Part shown: piece after piece, positions 24,481 to 33,219 of the stretch
How positions within the stretch are numbered: the stretch's first letter is position 1
How the letters are laid out: every line of letters begins with the position of its first letter
Position numbers and translations under genes: made by a program
Notes under the pieces: model-generated
The model's input: the letters and a program-made list of their open reading frames with translations, nothing else
What the model was told of the DNA's origin: nothing
Databases searched by the model: none
DNA from: Gonocerus acuteangulatus
Taxonomy: Eukaryota; Arthropoda; Insecta; Hemiptera; Coreidae
Direction of reading: 5' to 3'
Length of the DNA stretch: 64,000 nucleotides
Assembly: GCA_946811695.1 (NCBI GenBank)
Contig: OX328130.1
Coordinates: 76,921,599 to 76,985,598, forward strand

Positions 24481-26066
24481 TAATGATTTTTTTTAATATC
24501 TGTCCTGATCGCTCGCAACAAGATAATTCTGATGAAATCGGCATTCTCCTGCTCAAAATAATTCAGCTGAAGTTCAGCAGCCTATAACGCCTGGTTGTGC
24601 TTTATTTTCATTTCTTGAATGATAAGCAAATCATTGTCATCGCTCTCATTTCCTTGGTCGTTCTGCGCAGAGGTCGACGGCTCGTTTTTTCGGTGCAGAT
24701 CTGCTATCTCTGTGTCTGTATGTTTTTCAGATCCCTCTTCAATCGTGTCACATTCCAACCAATTTTTCATCTCAGTTAATAATAATAAAAATAATACCAT
24801 ACAGTTGTCCCGGGACCTGGCGCCGTGGGGGCCCGGGCCGGGCCTCACTGAGTGGAAAAATTGTAAAGGTGTATAGCTTGTAAAAAGAACTACTGCACCG
24901 ATTGTCGGCTTTTATTCTCATTTCGCTCAAAACTCAAGATGAAAATAATTTTAAAATGTCAAAAGTCCTATATCAAAGTACTAGAATTTTCAGTCTGGCT
25001 GTGAGAAGTAGAGGCCCGTGATCTGGTCCCGGGCCCGGCTCTGAGATGTGGCGGCCCTGTCCAGCAGTTCCGTGTTTTATCAACTGGGACAAAGAAAAAC
25101 CTCGCGAATAAAAAACAGACTTTATCAAAACATTTTAAACCTTCAAATTTTTACCTTCGAAACTTTGTTTTGTATATAATACGTTTGTATTGGTCCAAAA
25201 ATAAAATTGTTTGTTTTGGACTGAAGCTCTTTTTGCATGGATCGATTCATTTATGCTAAAAGAAAATGCATCAGCCCTGTTCTGGCTAGAAGAGGGTGGT
25301 AACCTATAGATAACCCGTCCTAAAATTCGTAGTTAATAATAATGGATGTTAAAATATAAATAAGTCCAAATGTAAAGAATAATTGAAAAATAAAAAAAAA
25401 AAATAGTTATTTATGAGAATGAGGCAATAGTGGAACTAAAATTGTTTTTGTGTAATACCTTTTATTTGTTATTTTTCTGCTTGTACTCACTATATATTTT
25501 TTGTTTCAGATGGATTATCCCCAAATAATCAAGGTGTAATAATAAGTGAAACAACAAACCCGGATGTAATTTCCGGAGTGCTAGGATCTTTAGCGAACCC
25601 TGCTGGTGGTTCTGCGACTATAGTTGGCGGAGATCTCCAACAAAACCAGAATGGTTTTCCCGGGAGTTCTGGTGTTGGTTTCCCCTGGTTTTGCAGGCCG
25701 AACAACCAAATCAGACCACAACCATTGTTTCGACCGATTTTCATGCCTTTTCCTTTCTCGTCCTTATTCAGCGGTCGAATCCCGAATTCCCAACTGGCTC
25801 AAAGTCTGTCGAATTTTATGGGATTTGGGAACAGAAGAAACGAAGATAGGCCCTTAGCCGATTCAGTAATCAGTGAAAACGCAGAAAGCCATATGAATGA
25901 TCAAGATACTTCCAAGCAGAACATAGATGGACATAAAAACCATCAGACAAACATGAATTCAAGAAGTGTTGATGCTGAATTGGTGAAGAATGGGGAGGCG
26001 TCCCCTGATGACGCAAAGAAGAAGAATTTGAGGAAAACTAAAAACACCTTTCGAGAAATTGTTTGA
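14012..26066 (+). CDS. Small secreted protein, unrecognised family
   Basis: Two coding exons: 14012-14132 and 25510-26066, joined by a phase-1 GT-AG intron of 11.4 kb (donor A|GTATGC, acceptor TTGTTTCAG|AT). The product is about 225 aa. Residues 1-21 form a classic signal peptide (MNWKLLAVFVAVSAFLAGSDA, split here for length: MNWKLLAVFV then AVSAFLAGSDA). The mature part has a GVLGSLANPAGGSATIVGG segment, a proline- and phenylalanine-rich centre (RPIFMPFPFSSLFSG) and a hydrophilic Asn/Asp/Lys-rich C terminus. One cysteine is visible in exon 2. I know no family with this layout; secretion is the only functional inference. The start is the ATG that opens the signal peptide. The stop lies 24 bases before a mariner MITE, so the 3' UTR probably includes it. 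Nearly the whole intron is transposons. Confidence 0.7.
14269..14332. repeat. (TA)n microsatellite
   Basis: Pure TA tract flanked by AACCTTCAAG-type inverted ends (TTGAAGGTTTATATA on the left, AATATAAACCTTCAAG on the right). Confidence 0.95.
14340..14690 (+). repeat. Single copy of the 67-bp palindrome arm plus adjoining sequence
   Basis: 14365-14435 equals the right arm of the perfect palindrome at 16981-17120, from TCCATCGAAATATTCCG to GCCGTTCCATCTAAAA. It continues into about 250 bp of polar, purine-rich sequence without a palindromic partner. That stretch may be the original neighbour of the arm, lost at 16981; I cannot identify it. Confidence 0.5.
14702..15252. repeat. Palindromic element, copy 1 (right end lost)
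   Basis: Outer left end TTTTCGTGTTTCAAAAAAG. The two halves mirror each other around about 14985 (CACTGTTTATTAAATTACG and its complement, AATATCAGCACTGATATC in both). The right end stops at ATCATTGA and passes directly into family Y. A complete copy is at 22795-23395. No coding capacity. Confidence 0.8.
15253..15997 (+). mobile_element. Family Y element, copy 3 (5' truncated)
   Basis: Starts inside a C-rich internal unit (ACCGATTTAGTTTATTTTTA), keeps two further units, the (TA)n tract (15801-15873), the ATTTTAACGGGGGTCATTTT segment and the terminal CTTTCCTTCGGAGGAAAGTG. It is the mirror partner of 21424-22175. Confidence 0.85.
16020..16690 (+). repeat. Repeat X, copy 1
   Basis: About 670 bp from ATTACTACGAAATTCTAATC to GTTTTGAACACCCTGTATAT. 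Near-identical inverted copy at 20731-21410; a slightly diverged direct copy at 23505-24183. The terminal ACAGGGTGTTCAAAA (read inward) resembles ends of many insect transposons; the opposite end has no matching inverted repeat that I can see, so the class is open. Confidence 0.8.
16691..16908 (+). mobile_element. Helentron-like 3' terminal segment, left copy
   Basis: The sequence runs through TTGACTCATTTTTACCAAAC, TTTGTACACGGGTAGG, a GTCT/GTAT-rich stretch and finally GCACGCCGGGGTACAGCTAG, directly followed by (TA)n. Ending in CTAG beside an AT tract, with a 'CCAAACTTTGTACAC' motif, is the habit of insect Helentron/DINE-type elements; this is an inference from family knowledge. Confidence 0.55.
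16911..16978. repeat. (TA)n microsatellite
   Basis: Pure TA tract between the CTAG end and the perfect palindrome. A matching short tract lies at 20494-20512. Confidence 0.95.
16981..17120. repeat. Perfect 67-bp-arm palindrome
   Basis: Arms 16981-17047 and 17054-17120 are exact reverse complements with a 6-base spacer GATGAA; the symmetry continues outward through TTTT/AAAA into TA tracts on both sides. The arm reads AGATGGAACGGCATTTTTCT at its outer end and ATATTTCGATGGA at its inner end. Related single arms occur at 14365-14435 and, diverged, at 32440-32515. Confidence 0.95.
17155..20492 (-). pseudogene. LINE pol (endonuclease-RT-RNase H), 5' truncated, one stop
   Basis: Minus-strand frame of about 1,100 codons. 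The N-terminal part (about 20492-20090) is the C-terminal half of an apurinic-type endonuclease (LIMGCDANAHN, SMSDHRQIRF). The reverse transcriptase follows with SYRPISLSSNVLK, FLDIEGAFDNT, TRGCPQGGVLSPLLW and GYADDIVVIV. Then comes an RNase H domain (WYTDGSLKDERAGAGVYG, RINSDSQAALKAL, WVPGHEGIEGNEKADELARK), ending in a CRWC...HVLCEC zinc-like motif. RNase H in this order points to the I/LOA-type group. One in-frame TGA (19246-19248) interrupts the RT between EDLL and RHPLHAQQFAYQKG; the rest is open. ORF1 and the endonuclease N terminus are missing, cut at a TA tract. The 3' end has (TTGTA)n-like repeats (about 17150-17170) instead of poly-A. Opposite strand to the host gene. Confidence 0.93.
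20513..20730 (-). mobile_element. Helentron-like 3' terminal segment, right copy
   Basis: Mirror image of 16691-16908, beginning CTAGCTGTACCCCGGCGTGC on the plus strand. The two copies look identical over their length. Confidence 0.55.
20731..21410 (-). repeat. Repeat X, copy 2 (inverted)
   Basis: Mirror of 16020-16690; I found one substitution (TTTCCAAAAAG against CTTTTTAGAAAG when complemented) in the compared part. Confidence 0.85.
21424..22690 (-). mobile_element. Family Y element, copy 4 (full length)
   Basis: Starts TTAGCACTTTCCTCCGAAGG at its 3' end, includes a (TA)n tract at 21548-21635 and three C-rich units, and ends with the leader GCGTGACGGACTTTTTTTT. It joins a SINE tail at 22691, as in copy 2. 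Confidence 0.85.
22691..22790 (-). repeat. SINE family 1 tail fused to Y copy 4
   Basis: Minus-strand GGATGTCGGCGCTAATGGCC, hairpin halves at 22724-22728 and 22700-22705, and the body AATTCCTGGCTGCACTCTGG. The tRNA-like head is missing; the palindromic element lies directly outside it. Confidence 0.75.
22795..23395. repeat. Palindromic element, copy 2 (complete)
   Basis: About 600 bp with terminal inverted repeats running the whole length: TTTTCGTGTTTCAAAAAGGC on the left and GTCTTTTTTGAAACACGAAAA on the right as complement. The inner parts include AATATCAGCACTGATATC. No reading frame. Its ends look like those of a fold-back MITE; no clear target duplication beyond a possible ACT/AGT. Confidence 0.85.
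23400..23504 (+). repeat. SINE family 1 tail, second half of an inverted pair
   Basis: ATCCCACAGCTCGTTGGGAA, CTGCACCCTGGATGTCGGCG, CTAATGGCC and an A-rich end. It mirrors 22691-22790, so the palindromic element is framed by two inverted SINE tails; the 3' half of the tail hairpin is lost here. Confidence 0.75.
23505..24183 (+). repeat. Repeat X, copy 3
   Basis: Direct copy of 16020-16690, with several substitutions and a small insertion (GAATGACTCGG). It ends GTTTTGAACACCCTGTATAT and abuts a pogo-type end. Confidence 0.85.
24187..24860 (-). pseudogene. pogo/Tigger-type transposase relic
   Basis: The left end reads AGACCTCCATTATCCAGGG with a CCGGATAATCGAA repeat, the style of pogo-family termini. 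On the minus strand (24848-24582) a frame includes MKNWLECDTIEEGSEKHTD and ends in an acidic tail, resembling the C-terminal 'WLECD...TDEEI' region of pogo/jerky-type transposases. The DDE core and DNA-binding domains are absent. A poly-T run at 24450-24477 and GC-rich short sequence at 24805-24840 interrupt it. Confidence 0.65.
24861..25257. other. Intron sequence, no further feature
   Basis: Last unassigned part of the 11.4-kb intron. A second GC-rich patch (GTCCCGGGCCCGGCTCTGAG near 25026) echoes 24811-24845 and may be an inverted partner, but the similarity is short. Confidence 0.35.
25258..25365 (+). mobile_element. SINE family 2, 5' truncated
   Basis: Body and tail only: GCATCAGCCCTGTTCTGGCT, GGGTGGTAACCTATAGATAA, then TAATAATGGATGTTAAAATA. 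The tRNA-like head is missing. Confidence 0.75.
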
Positions 26067-26089
26067 AACCAAAGAGAAAGACAATAATA

Positions 26090-26443
26090 TCAAGTCATCC
26101 CATAAGTAATGTTGATTTATGTCGGTTGACTGTAGAATGTGTGATCCAAGTTTTTCTGCTAGTTCTTCTACTGTTACAACAGGATTTTCTTCTACAGTAG
26201 CCTGCAGGAGTTGGTAGTCAAGCTCTGTTGCTAGACTTGTGGGAGGCTCCTCTTCAAGCTTACGGTGCTCCGTTTTAAATGAAATTCCAACAGAGAATAA
26301 ATAATTTTCACTAACCAAATATAATAAACAGAAGTGCATGTAATACTATAATAAACAAAAAATGTTAAGAAAAATAAATTGAAAAGGAGGGAAAATGAAC
26401 AGACAGAATATTGAAAATCAACAATACTTATGGGATGAACTGA
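26090..26443. mobile_element. Mariner-type MITE next to the secreted-protein stop codon
   Basis: Terminal inverted repeats TCAAGTCATCCCATAAGTAA and its near complement at 26424-26443, flanked by TA at 26088-26089 and 26444-26445. The minus strand keeps a piece of the transposase N-terminal helix-turn-helix (VEENPVVTVEELAEKLGSH), as in mariner-type proteins, showing it is an internal-deletion derivative. It starts 24 bases after the TGA of the upstream exon. Confidence 0.85.
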
Positions 26444-26630
26444 TAATAAATAAAATAAACAATCTTTATACTCAAAGATTAATCGGATATATATTAACAG
26501 ACTTTGTACCTAAATTCAGAAATAATTAAACTATTATATTTCTACAAATACATAAATAAATATTATGTTACCTATCCTATATTTATTGCATAGCCCGTTT
26601 CCTACTGATCCATTGGCAGTGGGATCCATT

Positions 26631-26758
26631 TTAGCACTTTCCTCCGAAGGAAAGTAACTATTGAGGTTGAACTCATGACAGAAGTTTTGAAACATTTCTT
26701 AAAATCTTTATCGATCCTACCTAGTAGACACCCACAATTACCCCCGTTCCAATTTATA
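26631..26758 (-). mobile_element. Family Y, 3' end fragment
   Basis: TTAGCACTTTCCTCCGAAGG, then TCTTTATCGATCCTACCTAG and CCCCCGTTCCAATTTATATA, matching the terminal 130 bp of Y. Confidence 0.8.
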
Positions 26759-26759
26759 T

Positions 26760-27870
26760 AAAATAAAAAAATGAGGCAGACCATAAAAAAATTGATTTAA
26801 AGATTTATTTGAGAAATATTTGTGATTTTTGATAAATCTAGTGCTGTGAAACAATTGATTTGTAAACAGCATAAGCTTTTGTTGACATCTTTTAAAGAAT
26901 TTGTACCTATTATTATATGCTCCTAAATCAAATAATTTATCAACAGATACAATAGAACAAGTGTAGTTTTGAAGTTTTCATCTATTTTCTTATATATCCC
27001 AAAAATATTTGAGAAAAACACTCTAAGATGACGTAATTCTTCTGAGCTCATTATTTGCATTTTTAATGATAATTATGTTTACAAAAAGAGTTCAATGTTT
27101 ATTTATATATGTTTTATTGTATCTTTTTCATTGACCATAAATATGAATTTATTTTAATAAAATGATTGAAATATTCTTATTTTCTATTGTATGCTTTCAA
27201 AATCCCACCAATGAAAACCATTATATGAAAACACTCGACGATCACACTGTTCCTCTGAGCAGGACTTTTCGTTTTTAAAAACTTGCTTAATTTGACTTGT
27301 CCAAGATACAAATGTAATTGGTTTTCTGAAAAGAATAAATAAATGTATCTATCCATTTATTATTAGGAATTTAATAAATAAGTCTTATTTATACTTGTTT
27401 TATTGATTTTATTGAGTGTTCTGTTCTGCTAGACATTATTAGGCAGGTAAAAGGTATCAGAAAAAATAGGAAAAAAATTAAAATTGATCAACCAGAAGAA
27501 GTTTACTAATTTAAAATGACCTATTTATATTTAGCCATTGATGAAAATATTAATTTATTTCCACCAAATTAAAAATTTACTATTTAAATGTTTCATCTCT
27601 GTTTTCTTATTAACAACCTTTTTCCTAATGTTTATTATATGAACATTTTATTTTATTTTATGCTTCATCTGATTTTTCCCCTGTAATTTCTACATTAGTG
27701 AAATTGATATATTTTATGGAATGATTAGTTAGAGAAGTTAGTCATCATCTACATTTTTTACAAGCTGCTTTATCCTCTTTCTAAGTAACTGCTAATAAAA
27801 AACAGGAATCATTTGTGATAAAGTAGAGATAAAATATTGAAGTAGTATATTGTTCAATTTTCTAGAATCA
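26760..27870. other. AT-rich intergenic, no gene seen
   Basis: No reading frame or repeat that I can support. Confidence 0.5.
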
Positions 27871-28142
27871 AATTGAAGGGGTTGGGGTAAAATAGTGCCA
27901 AGCAACATTTTTAACAAAACTTGAATATAGCTGATACATGTTGGATATTATGTAGGACTATCAGTTGAAATGGTTAGGAGCAACAAGATTAAGTAGCATA
28001 CAGAGCTTGTAGTCATATTTTAGTAGCTATATACATCATAGACTGATAGTACCACATAATATCCAACATACTACAGCAGCTACAGTTAAATTTTGTTAAA
28101 AATCGTGTTTCTTGGCATTATTTTGCCCCGACCCCTTCAATT
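27871..28142. mobile_element. Small palindromic MITE
   Basis: Inverted ends AATTGAAGGGGTTGGGGTAA (27871-27890) and the complement TTTGCCCCGACCCCTTCAATT; similarity continues inward (TGCCAAG, TTTTTAACAAAA, and the TGTTGGATATTATGT/ACATAATATCCAACA pair). The total is about 272 bp, possibly with a palindromic AATT duplication. No coding capacity. Confidence 0.8.
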
Positions 28143-28522
28143 CATATTTTAATCATTGACTAAATCTAAAAATGTCATTTAATTTTATTTTAAGCAAACC
28201 AAACGTCTTCTAATGACCCATTTTTATTTTTTAAATTTGACAAGAGATCTGCTGATTGATGCTACGCACAATAATCTCACTCACGACTTGGCCATTGTAA
28301 GACAAGATTCGTCTTAGTACTATTAGACTGCATTGGTAGTTGAGTGAGTTTATCAAACTAAATTACTTTATCTTCGAATTTTTGTACTAGGCGGAAGGTC
28401 AAATAATAAAAAACACATTTTTGGTGCCTCTATATATATATTCTCATCCTCGACCAGAGGAGCAGAACCTTCCACTGATAGAGTCACATCTCTGTGATGG
28501 GGAGTCTAGAAGTGGCTAGTTG

Positions 28523-30341
28523 CATGGGCGTGTATAGAAAACAATTTCGGGAGGGGCTGGGAGAATTTCGGGGGGGGGGCTGAGAGCAATTGGTGGGTAT
28601 GGAATACCAAAAATCGAGAACCTGGAATAGTTAGCCTATTAAAACGCTATTACAGCCAATAAAAACTATTTTTTCTGTACTAAGTAATCTTATTTAATTT
28701 AGATATCGTAGACTACCTGAATGCTCCTTTACCTTTGTCATTCCCTCCCAAAGCTTTCCATCCGTCCGAAGTTAAATACATCATCAAACACCTCCCTAGG
28801 AAATCTCCCGGTCCCTTACATACCTGTACAACTCAATCCTAAGAACAACCCATTTCCCGAACCCCTGGAAACACTCAGTTATTATTGTTATTCCTAAACC
28901 TTTCAAACCTCCCGATTGCCCTTCTTCCTATCGACCAATCAGCCTTCTGCCGTTAATGTCCAAAATATTTGAAAAACTCCTTTACAAAAGAATCCTTCCT
29001 ATCATAGAATCCTCGAAGAAAATCCCCAACCACCAATTTGGTTTTTGCTTCCAGCATTCCACCATACAACAGTGTTTTCGAGTTGTAGACTCAATATCAT
29101 CCTCGCTTGAACGTAAGAGTTTTTGCACGAGTACCTTTCTCGACGTTGCTCAAGCATTCGATCGGGTTTGGCACCCGGGATTACTGTACAAAGTAAAACC
29201 AGTACTTCCCAACACCTATTTCCTAGTCCTTAAATCCTACCTATCAAACAGATCCTCTCAAGTCAAACAAGGCACAACTTTTTCCCCAACCTGCTTCATT
29301 AATGCTGGAGTTCCCCAAGGAAGTATTATTGGTCCTCTTCTTTTCCTCCTTTACACTGCGGATATTCCCACACACCCTGAAACCTTACTGACCACCTACG
29401 CAGATGATACTGCCATCCTATCAACTTTCCCTGATCCTTCAGTAGAATCCCAACACCTGCAGGAACATCTAGCATTGGAGTGAAAGATGGAGAATCAACC
29501 ATGAAAACTGTAAACAGGTAACATTCACTCTTAACCGGAGATCATGTCCTACAGTCTACCTCAAAAACACTCCACTACCAACATCCAGCGAGGTTCGATA
29601 TCTAGGATTATACCTTGACAGCTGACTGACATGGAACCCTCACACGAGACTGAAAAGACAAGAACTGAACAAACGATACGGACTACTTAGACGACTCCTT
29701 GGACCTTCATCTAAACTATCGACACAGAACAAAATTACGATATATAAAACAATCATCCGACCAATATGGACATACGGACTCGAACTCTGGGGATCTGAAA
29801 AAACATCCAACATCAACAGAATACAGGCATTCCAGTCAAAAGTCCTCCGTAAAATTGTAAATGCCCCTTTCTATGTATCCAACAAAACCCTACACAATGA
29901 CCTCAACATCCCATTTGTCCTTGACCTCGCCAAAACCCGTTTCCAAACGTTCCACTCCAAATTGTCTTACCATCCTAATCCCGAAGGTCAATCCTTATCT
30001 TCCCAATACCATCCAGACAATCCTCCCAGGCGGCTTAAGAGACAGTGGACTTGCCTGATCTTTTCATGATCAATATAATATTTATTAAGACACCTCTGGA
30101 AGTGCCAACAATGTTTGGCTTCTTCCAAATTTTGTATTTTTTTTATTTTACTTTTGCCAGTTTTGTCAACTTGTACATAATATCTGGATCAACATACTTG
30201 ATCATTGTACTGTTAACCTGTACAGATTTCAAATAAATAAATACTAATAAAAAAATATTTTTAAGGTTTTCATGATAGATTTTTGCCAATTTCGGGGGGA
30301 CTGCAGCCGCCTCAACCCCCCCTCCCTTATACACGCCCATG
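28523..30341. mobile_element. Element W with inverted ends, interrupted by a LINE
   Basis: Ends CATGGGCGTGTATA (28523) and TATACACGCCCATG (30341); a G-rich AATTTCGGGAGGGGCTG lies just inside the left end and a matching C-rich run inside the right. A truncated relative is at 3208. The LINE described at 28690 fills most of the interior. Confidence 0.7.
28690..30060 (+). pseudogene. Jockey-type LINE reverse transcriptase, truncated and frameshifted
   Basis: An intact 175-codon block (28956-29483) holds the RT core: HQFGFCFQHST, TFLDVAQAFDRVWH, INAGVPQGSIIGPLLF and TYADDTAILSTF. Upstream (FHPSEVKYIIKHLPRKSPGP) and downstream segments are still recognisable in other frames: the 'RYLGLYLDS' thumb, RPIWTYGLELWGS, and a C terminus with PRRLKRQW. 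The endonuclease and ORF1 are missing. Lack of RNase H and the C-terminal layout fit the Jockey clade. At least three frame breaks make it dead. The 3' UTR runs to AAATAAATAAATACTAATAA at about 30250. Confidence 0.88.
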
Positions 30342-30561
30342 ACTAGTGGAAGGTTCTCCTCCTCAAGTTGAGGCTGTAAGCTTTATATTTGTAACTTGTT
30401 CCCCTAAACAGGCACCAAAAACGTGTGAAACACATAGGGGCGAAATAAAGTTCGCTTAACGGTGTAGTGAAGTTTTTATTATTTGATCTTCCGCCTAGTA
30501 GAAAAATTTAAAGATTAAGTAAATGGCCAGCTGAAGAATAATTATAAATTACTTTATATTT

Positions 30562-30605
30562 GCTCCTGAAGAGGCATATAATACACTCTGAAACATGTAG
30601 AGCTA
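30562..30605 (+). ncRNA. Hammerhead-ribozyme-like motif (candidate)
   Basis: TGCTC, then CTGAAGA (30566-30572), a loose stem-II region, GAAAC (30590-30594), ATGTA and GAGC. GCTC and GAGC pair as stem I, and AC/GT as a 2-bp stem III followed by A. The order of core elements is right; stem II pairing is weak. Confidence 0.4.
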
Positions 30606-30789
30606 AGTGACCATGTCGATGTGAATATGTCTCGCCAGAAATTCTGCTGGCTTCCTCAGCATTTCTTCCGAGAATGAAAATTTGGTACAGACAGTTATCT
30701 CCACATTGAGATTATGACCGTATCCAGAAGATCTTATAAAATCAACAGGGTTTAGTTATTTTGTGATTGGAAATATGTTGGTTGTGAAT

Positions 30790-31165
30790 AAATTACTAAA
30801 CATGTTTTTATTAAGTTATACAAAGAATAAGAATCTGGCATTAATGAGCTCAAAGCTTGACACGGCTCAGGAAGTCCTTGCTTGGGTCAGGATAGGCCAC
30901 ACACGATTGACGCACTCTTATCTAATGTCGAGGAATGAAGAACCAGAGTGCCCAGCTCGTGGTGTCGTAATTTCCATCAAACATATCTTCACTGAATGCC
31001 GTGTCTACGAGAATGAAAGGTCTCTATTTGGGCTCACGGGTAATTTGAGTGAAGATATGGGTGATGCCCCGAATAATATCAAAAATTTATTTAATTTTTT
31101 AGAATACACACAACTTGTAAAAAAAACTATGATTGTTGTGGCATGTGGTGGCTATGTGCAACAAA
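30790..31165 (+). pseudogene. LINE pol C-terminal fragment
   Basis: The frame reads WVRIGHTRLTHSYLMSRNEE, ECPARG, and SIKHIFTECRVYENERSLFG. This resembles the cysteine/histidine-bearing segment downstream of RNase H in I-group LINEs (usually HTRLTHSYLM...C..C....KHIF.EC). No RT or RNase H is attached. Confidence 0.7.
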
Positions 31166-31334
31166 CAGAACTCATTGCTTAAGGTTAACGATCAACTAAT
31201 ATTTAAATTTAGTATAAAAATTCTAATATTCAATAATATATTATTTTGAAGACAATAATTGAACACTTAATGGCTTAATAACAACTATTACAAGCATACA
31301 TTTATAAAATAAAATTCTAAACTTTATTTAACAT

Positions 31335-31395
31335 CTGTGGCGTTAATATCCTAAAAGGTTGAAACGCCTTAAAAAGGAAAGAAAAAAAAAAAGCT
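31335..31395 (+). repeat. SINE-type 3' tail hairpin
   Basis: GGCGTTAATATCC, a short loop and GGTTGAAACGCC, then an A-rich run. Stem GGCGTT (31339-31344) with AACGCC (31363-31368). No tRNA head precedes it. Confidence 0.5.
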
Positions 31396-31475
31396 TGACA
31401 CGCCTTAAACCCATGAAAATAATAAGTAGATATAACAGTTAGTCAAATAAAATTGATTATAATAAAGTTTTAAAT

Positions 31476-32377
31476 TTAAATTACGAGCAAAGGATTATGT
31501 AATGAATTGTTGCTATTATGATGGCGTTGCATGCATTTATCTAAATTTAGGACAGTGTCTTTCATCAATTCGTACATATGTTTCTTCAAAAGAATGTAGC
31601 CGTTGAGGAAACGTTTAGTGAGAATATTTAACTTATCCGACATGTTTATAAATGACATGGACTTGTATGTAACGATGGGGTCCGGATTTCTGTGAGCACT
31701 AATACAGACACCAGAACTGAGGTCCAAGACAAAATTGTGAGGACATTTCCTGAGGCACAGAGGACCGGATGGTGTCCGGAGGCATGCCCCACCAATGGTT
31801 GCACAGTTCTTGCAACCTGTTGTGTTTGTGCAACCGTTTCCTTCATCAGAACCATCGTTGCAGTCGTTCTTTCCGTTGCACATCGACGAAACTGCGAGGC
31901 ATACCACCTTGTTCGGACAGAGGAATTTCCCAGTTAAGAGGCTGCAGTTACCTGAAAGATTATTTATTTTTAGAATTACATAACAATAAATAATCCAACA
32001 ATTATAACACCTGCAACTAACTTAAATAACACAAAATTCTTTGATTAACAACCTTTGAGAGTAGGAAATTCTTTGATTAACAACCTTTGAGGGTAGGAAA
32101 TTCTTTGAATAACAACCTCTGAGAGTAGGAAATTCTTTGATTAACAACCTTTGAGAGTAGGAAATTCTTTGATTAACAACCTTTGAGAGTAGGAAATTCT
32201 TTGATTAACAACCTTTGAGAGTAGAAAACACCAAAAACTGATAAGACTTGGGGCTTGTCTAGCTGTAGAATTCTGTTTATGGTATTTGAGCTTAGGTTTA
32301 AAATATTTTTGTTTGTGACCAAAGAATTTAAAATGCAGTCATTTTTAAACCTTAAGTTTTATTTCTAGAATATGAAG

Positions 32378-32431
<54 letters not shown>

Positions 32432-33168
32432 GCATTCGGCATCTGTCTCCAGCGGTCTTGCTCCTCCTGTCATCGCAATATTTCGCCGGATTCCTCTCCG
32501 GCTTCTTCAGGCAATCATTCATCCTTGCTGGTTGGTAAGGGAATGATTTCCCTCACCAACCAGCATTTCCCTTACAAACTTTGCACACTAGTAAGTATTG
32601 ACCCGGGAAGTGTCAAATTAGTCTAGGACTCACAGTTTGTTTTGGGTTCGAAACTGTGAACCCAAACCATTACAGATTTGCGTCATTAGATTTAATATTA
32701 CTTATTAAATTCGGAAGAGCATCACACTCTGTTCTCATTCTTCAGTCTCGAGCTGAACTTTCTTTTAGCGCGGTTCCTCCCTCCCTTCATAGCTTGACTT
32801 GAAAGGTCAACCAGCAGAATCCGTCCACCGGAACATGGTTTTTGGAGCGACATTCGCGCGAAAAAAATCGTTCCACTTACTTCATATGCTTGCAAGTACT
32901 CGTTTTATAGGCTTCTTGGCCTAGGAAAACGAATGAAACCATTTTAAAGACGATATCTTTAACCGTTTTAGGGAAAATTAGAAAAATAGTGGTTGAATAA
33001 CGTTTTAGCGCGGTTCCTCCCTCCCCCATAGGGAGGAACCCCGCTTATAGGGTTGATACAATGAAACAAACTGGAAGTGCCGACTAGAAAATTTCGCGTT
33101 TCAGAACCCCTAGAGACCGAAAATAACGGTGGTTCAAATTTGTATATATATATATATATATACATATA

Positions 33169-33219
<51 letters not shown>

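Larger units (their letters stand above)
28386..30499. repeat. Outer fold-back element with long inverted ends
   Basis: Left ACTAGGCGGAAGGTCAAATA and right TATTTGATCTTCCGCCTAGT form inverted ends. Weaker similarity continues outward to about 28345 and 30540 and inward through TTTTTGGTGCCT/AGGCACCAAAAA and GGAAGGTTCT. Inside lies the W element with its LINE. The right arm contains GTGTGAAACACATAGGGGCG, part of a hammerhead-like motif. Confidence 0.7.

Noticed and set aside
31646..31993. Several plus- and minus-strand frames over the last LDLa exon
   Set aside because: Shadows of the LDLa reading frame, which is fixed by its cysteine pattern and splice phase.
32038..32229. CRISPR-like repeat array
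   Set aside because: Units are contiguous with no unique spacers; it is a minisatellite in a eukaryotic intron.
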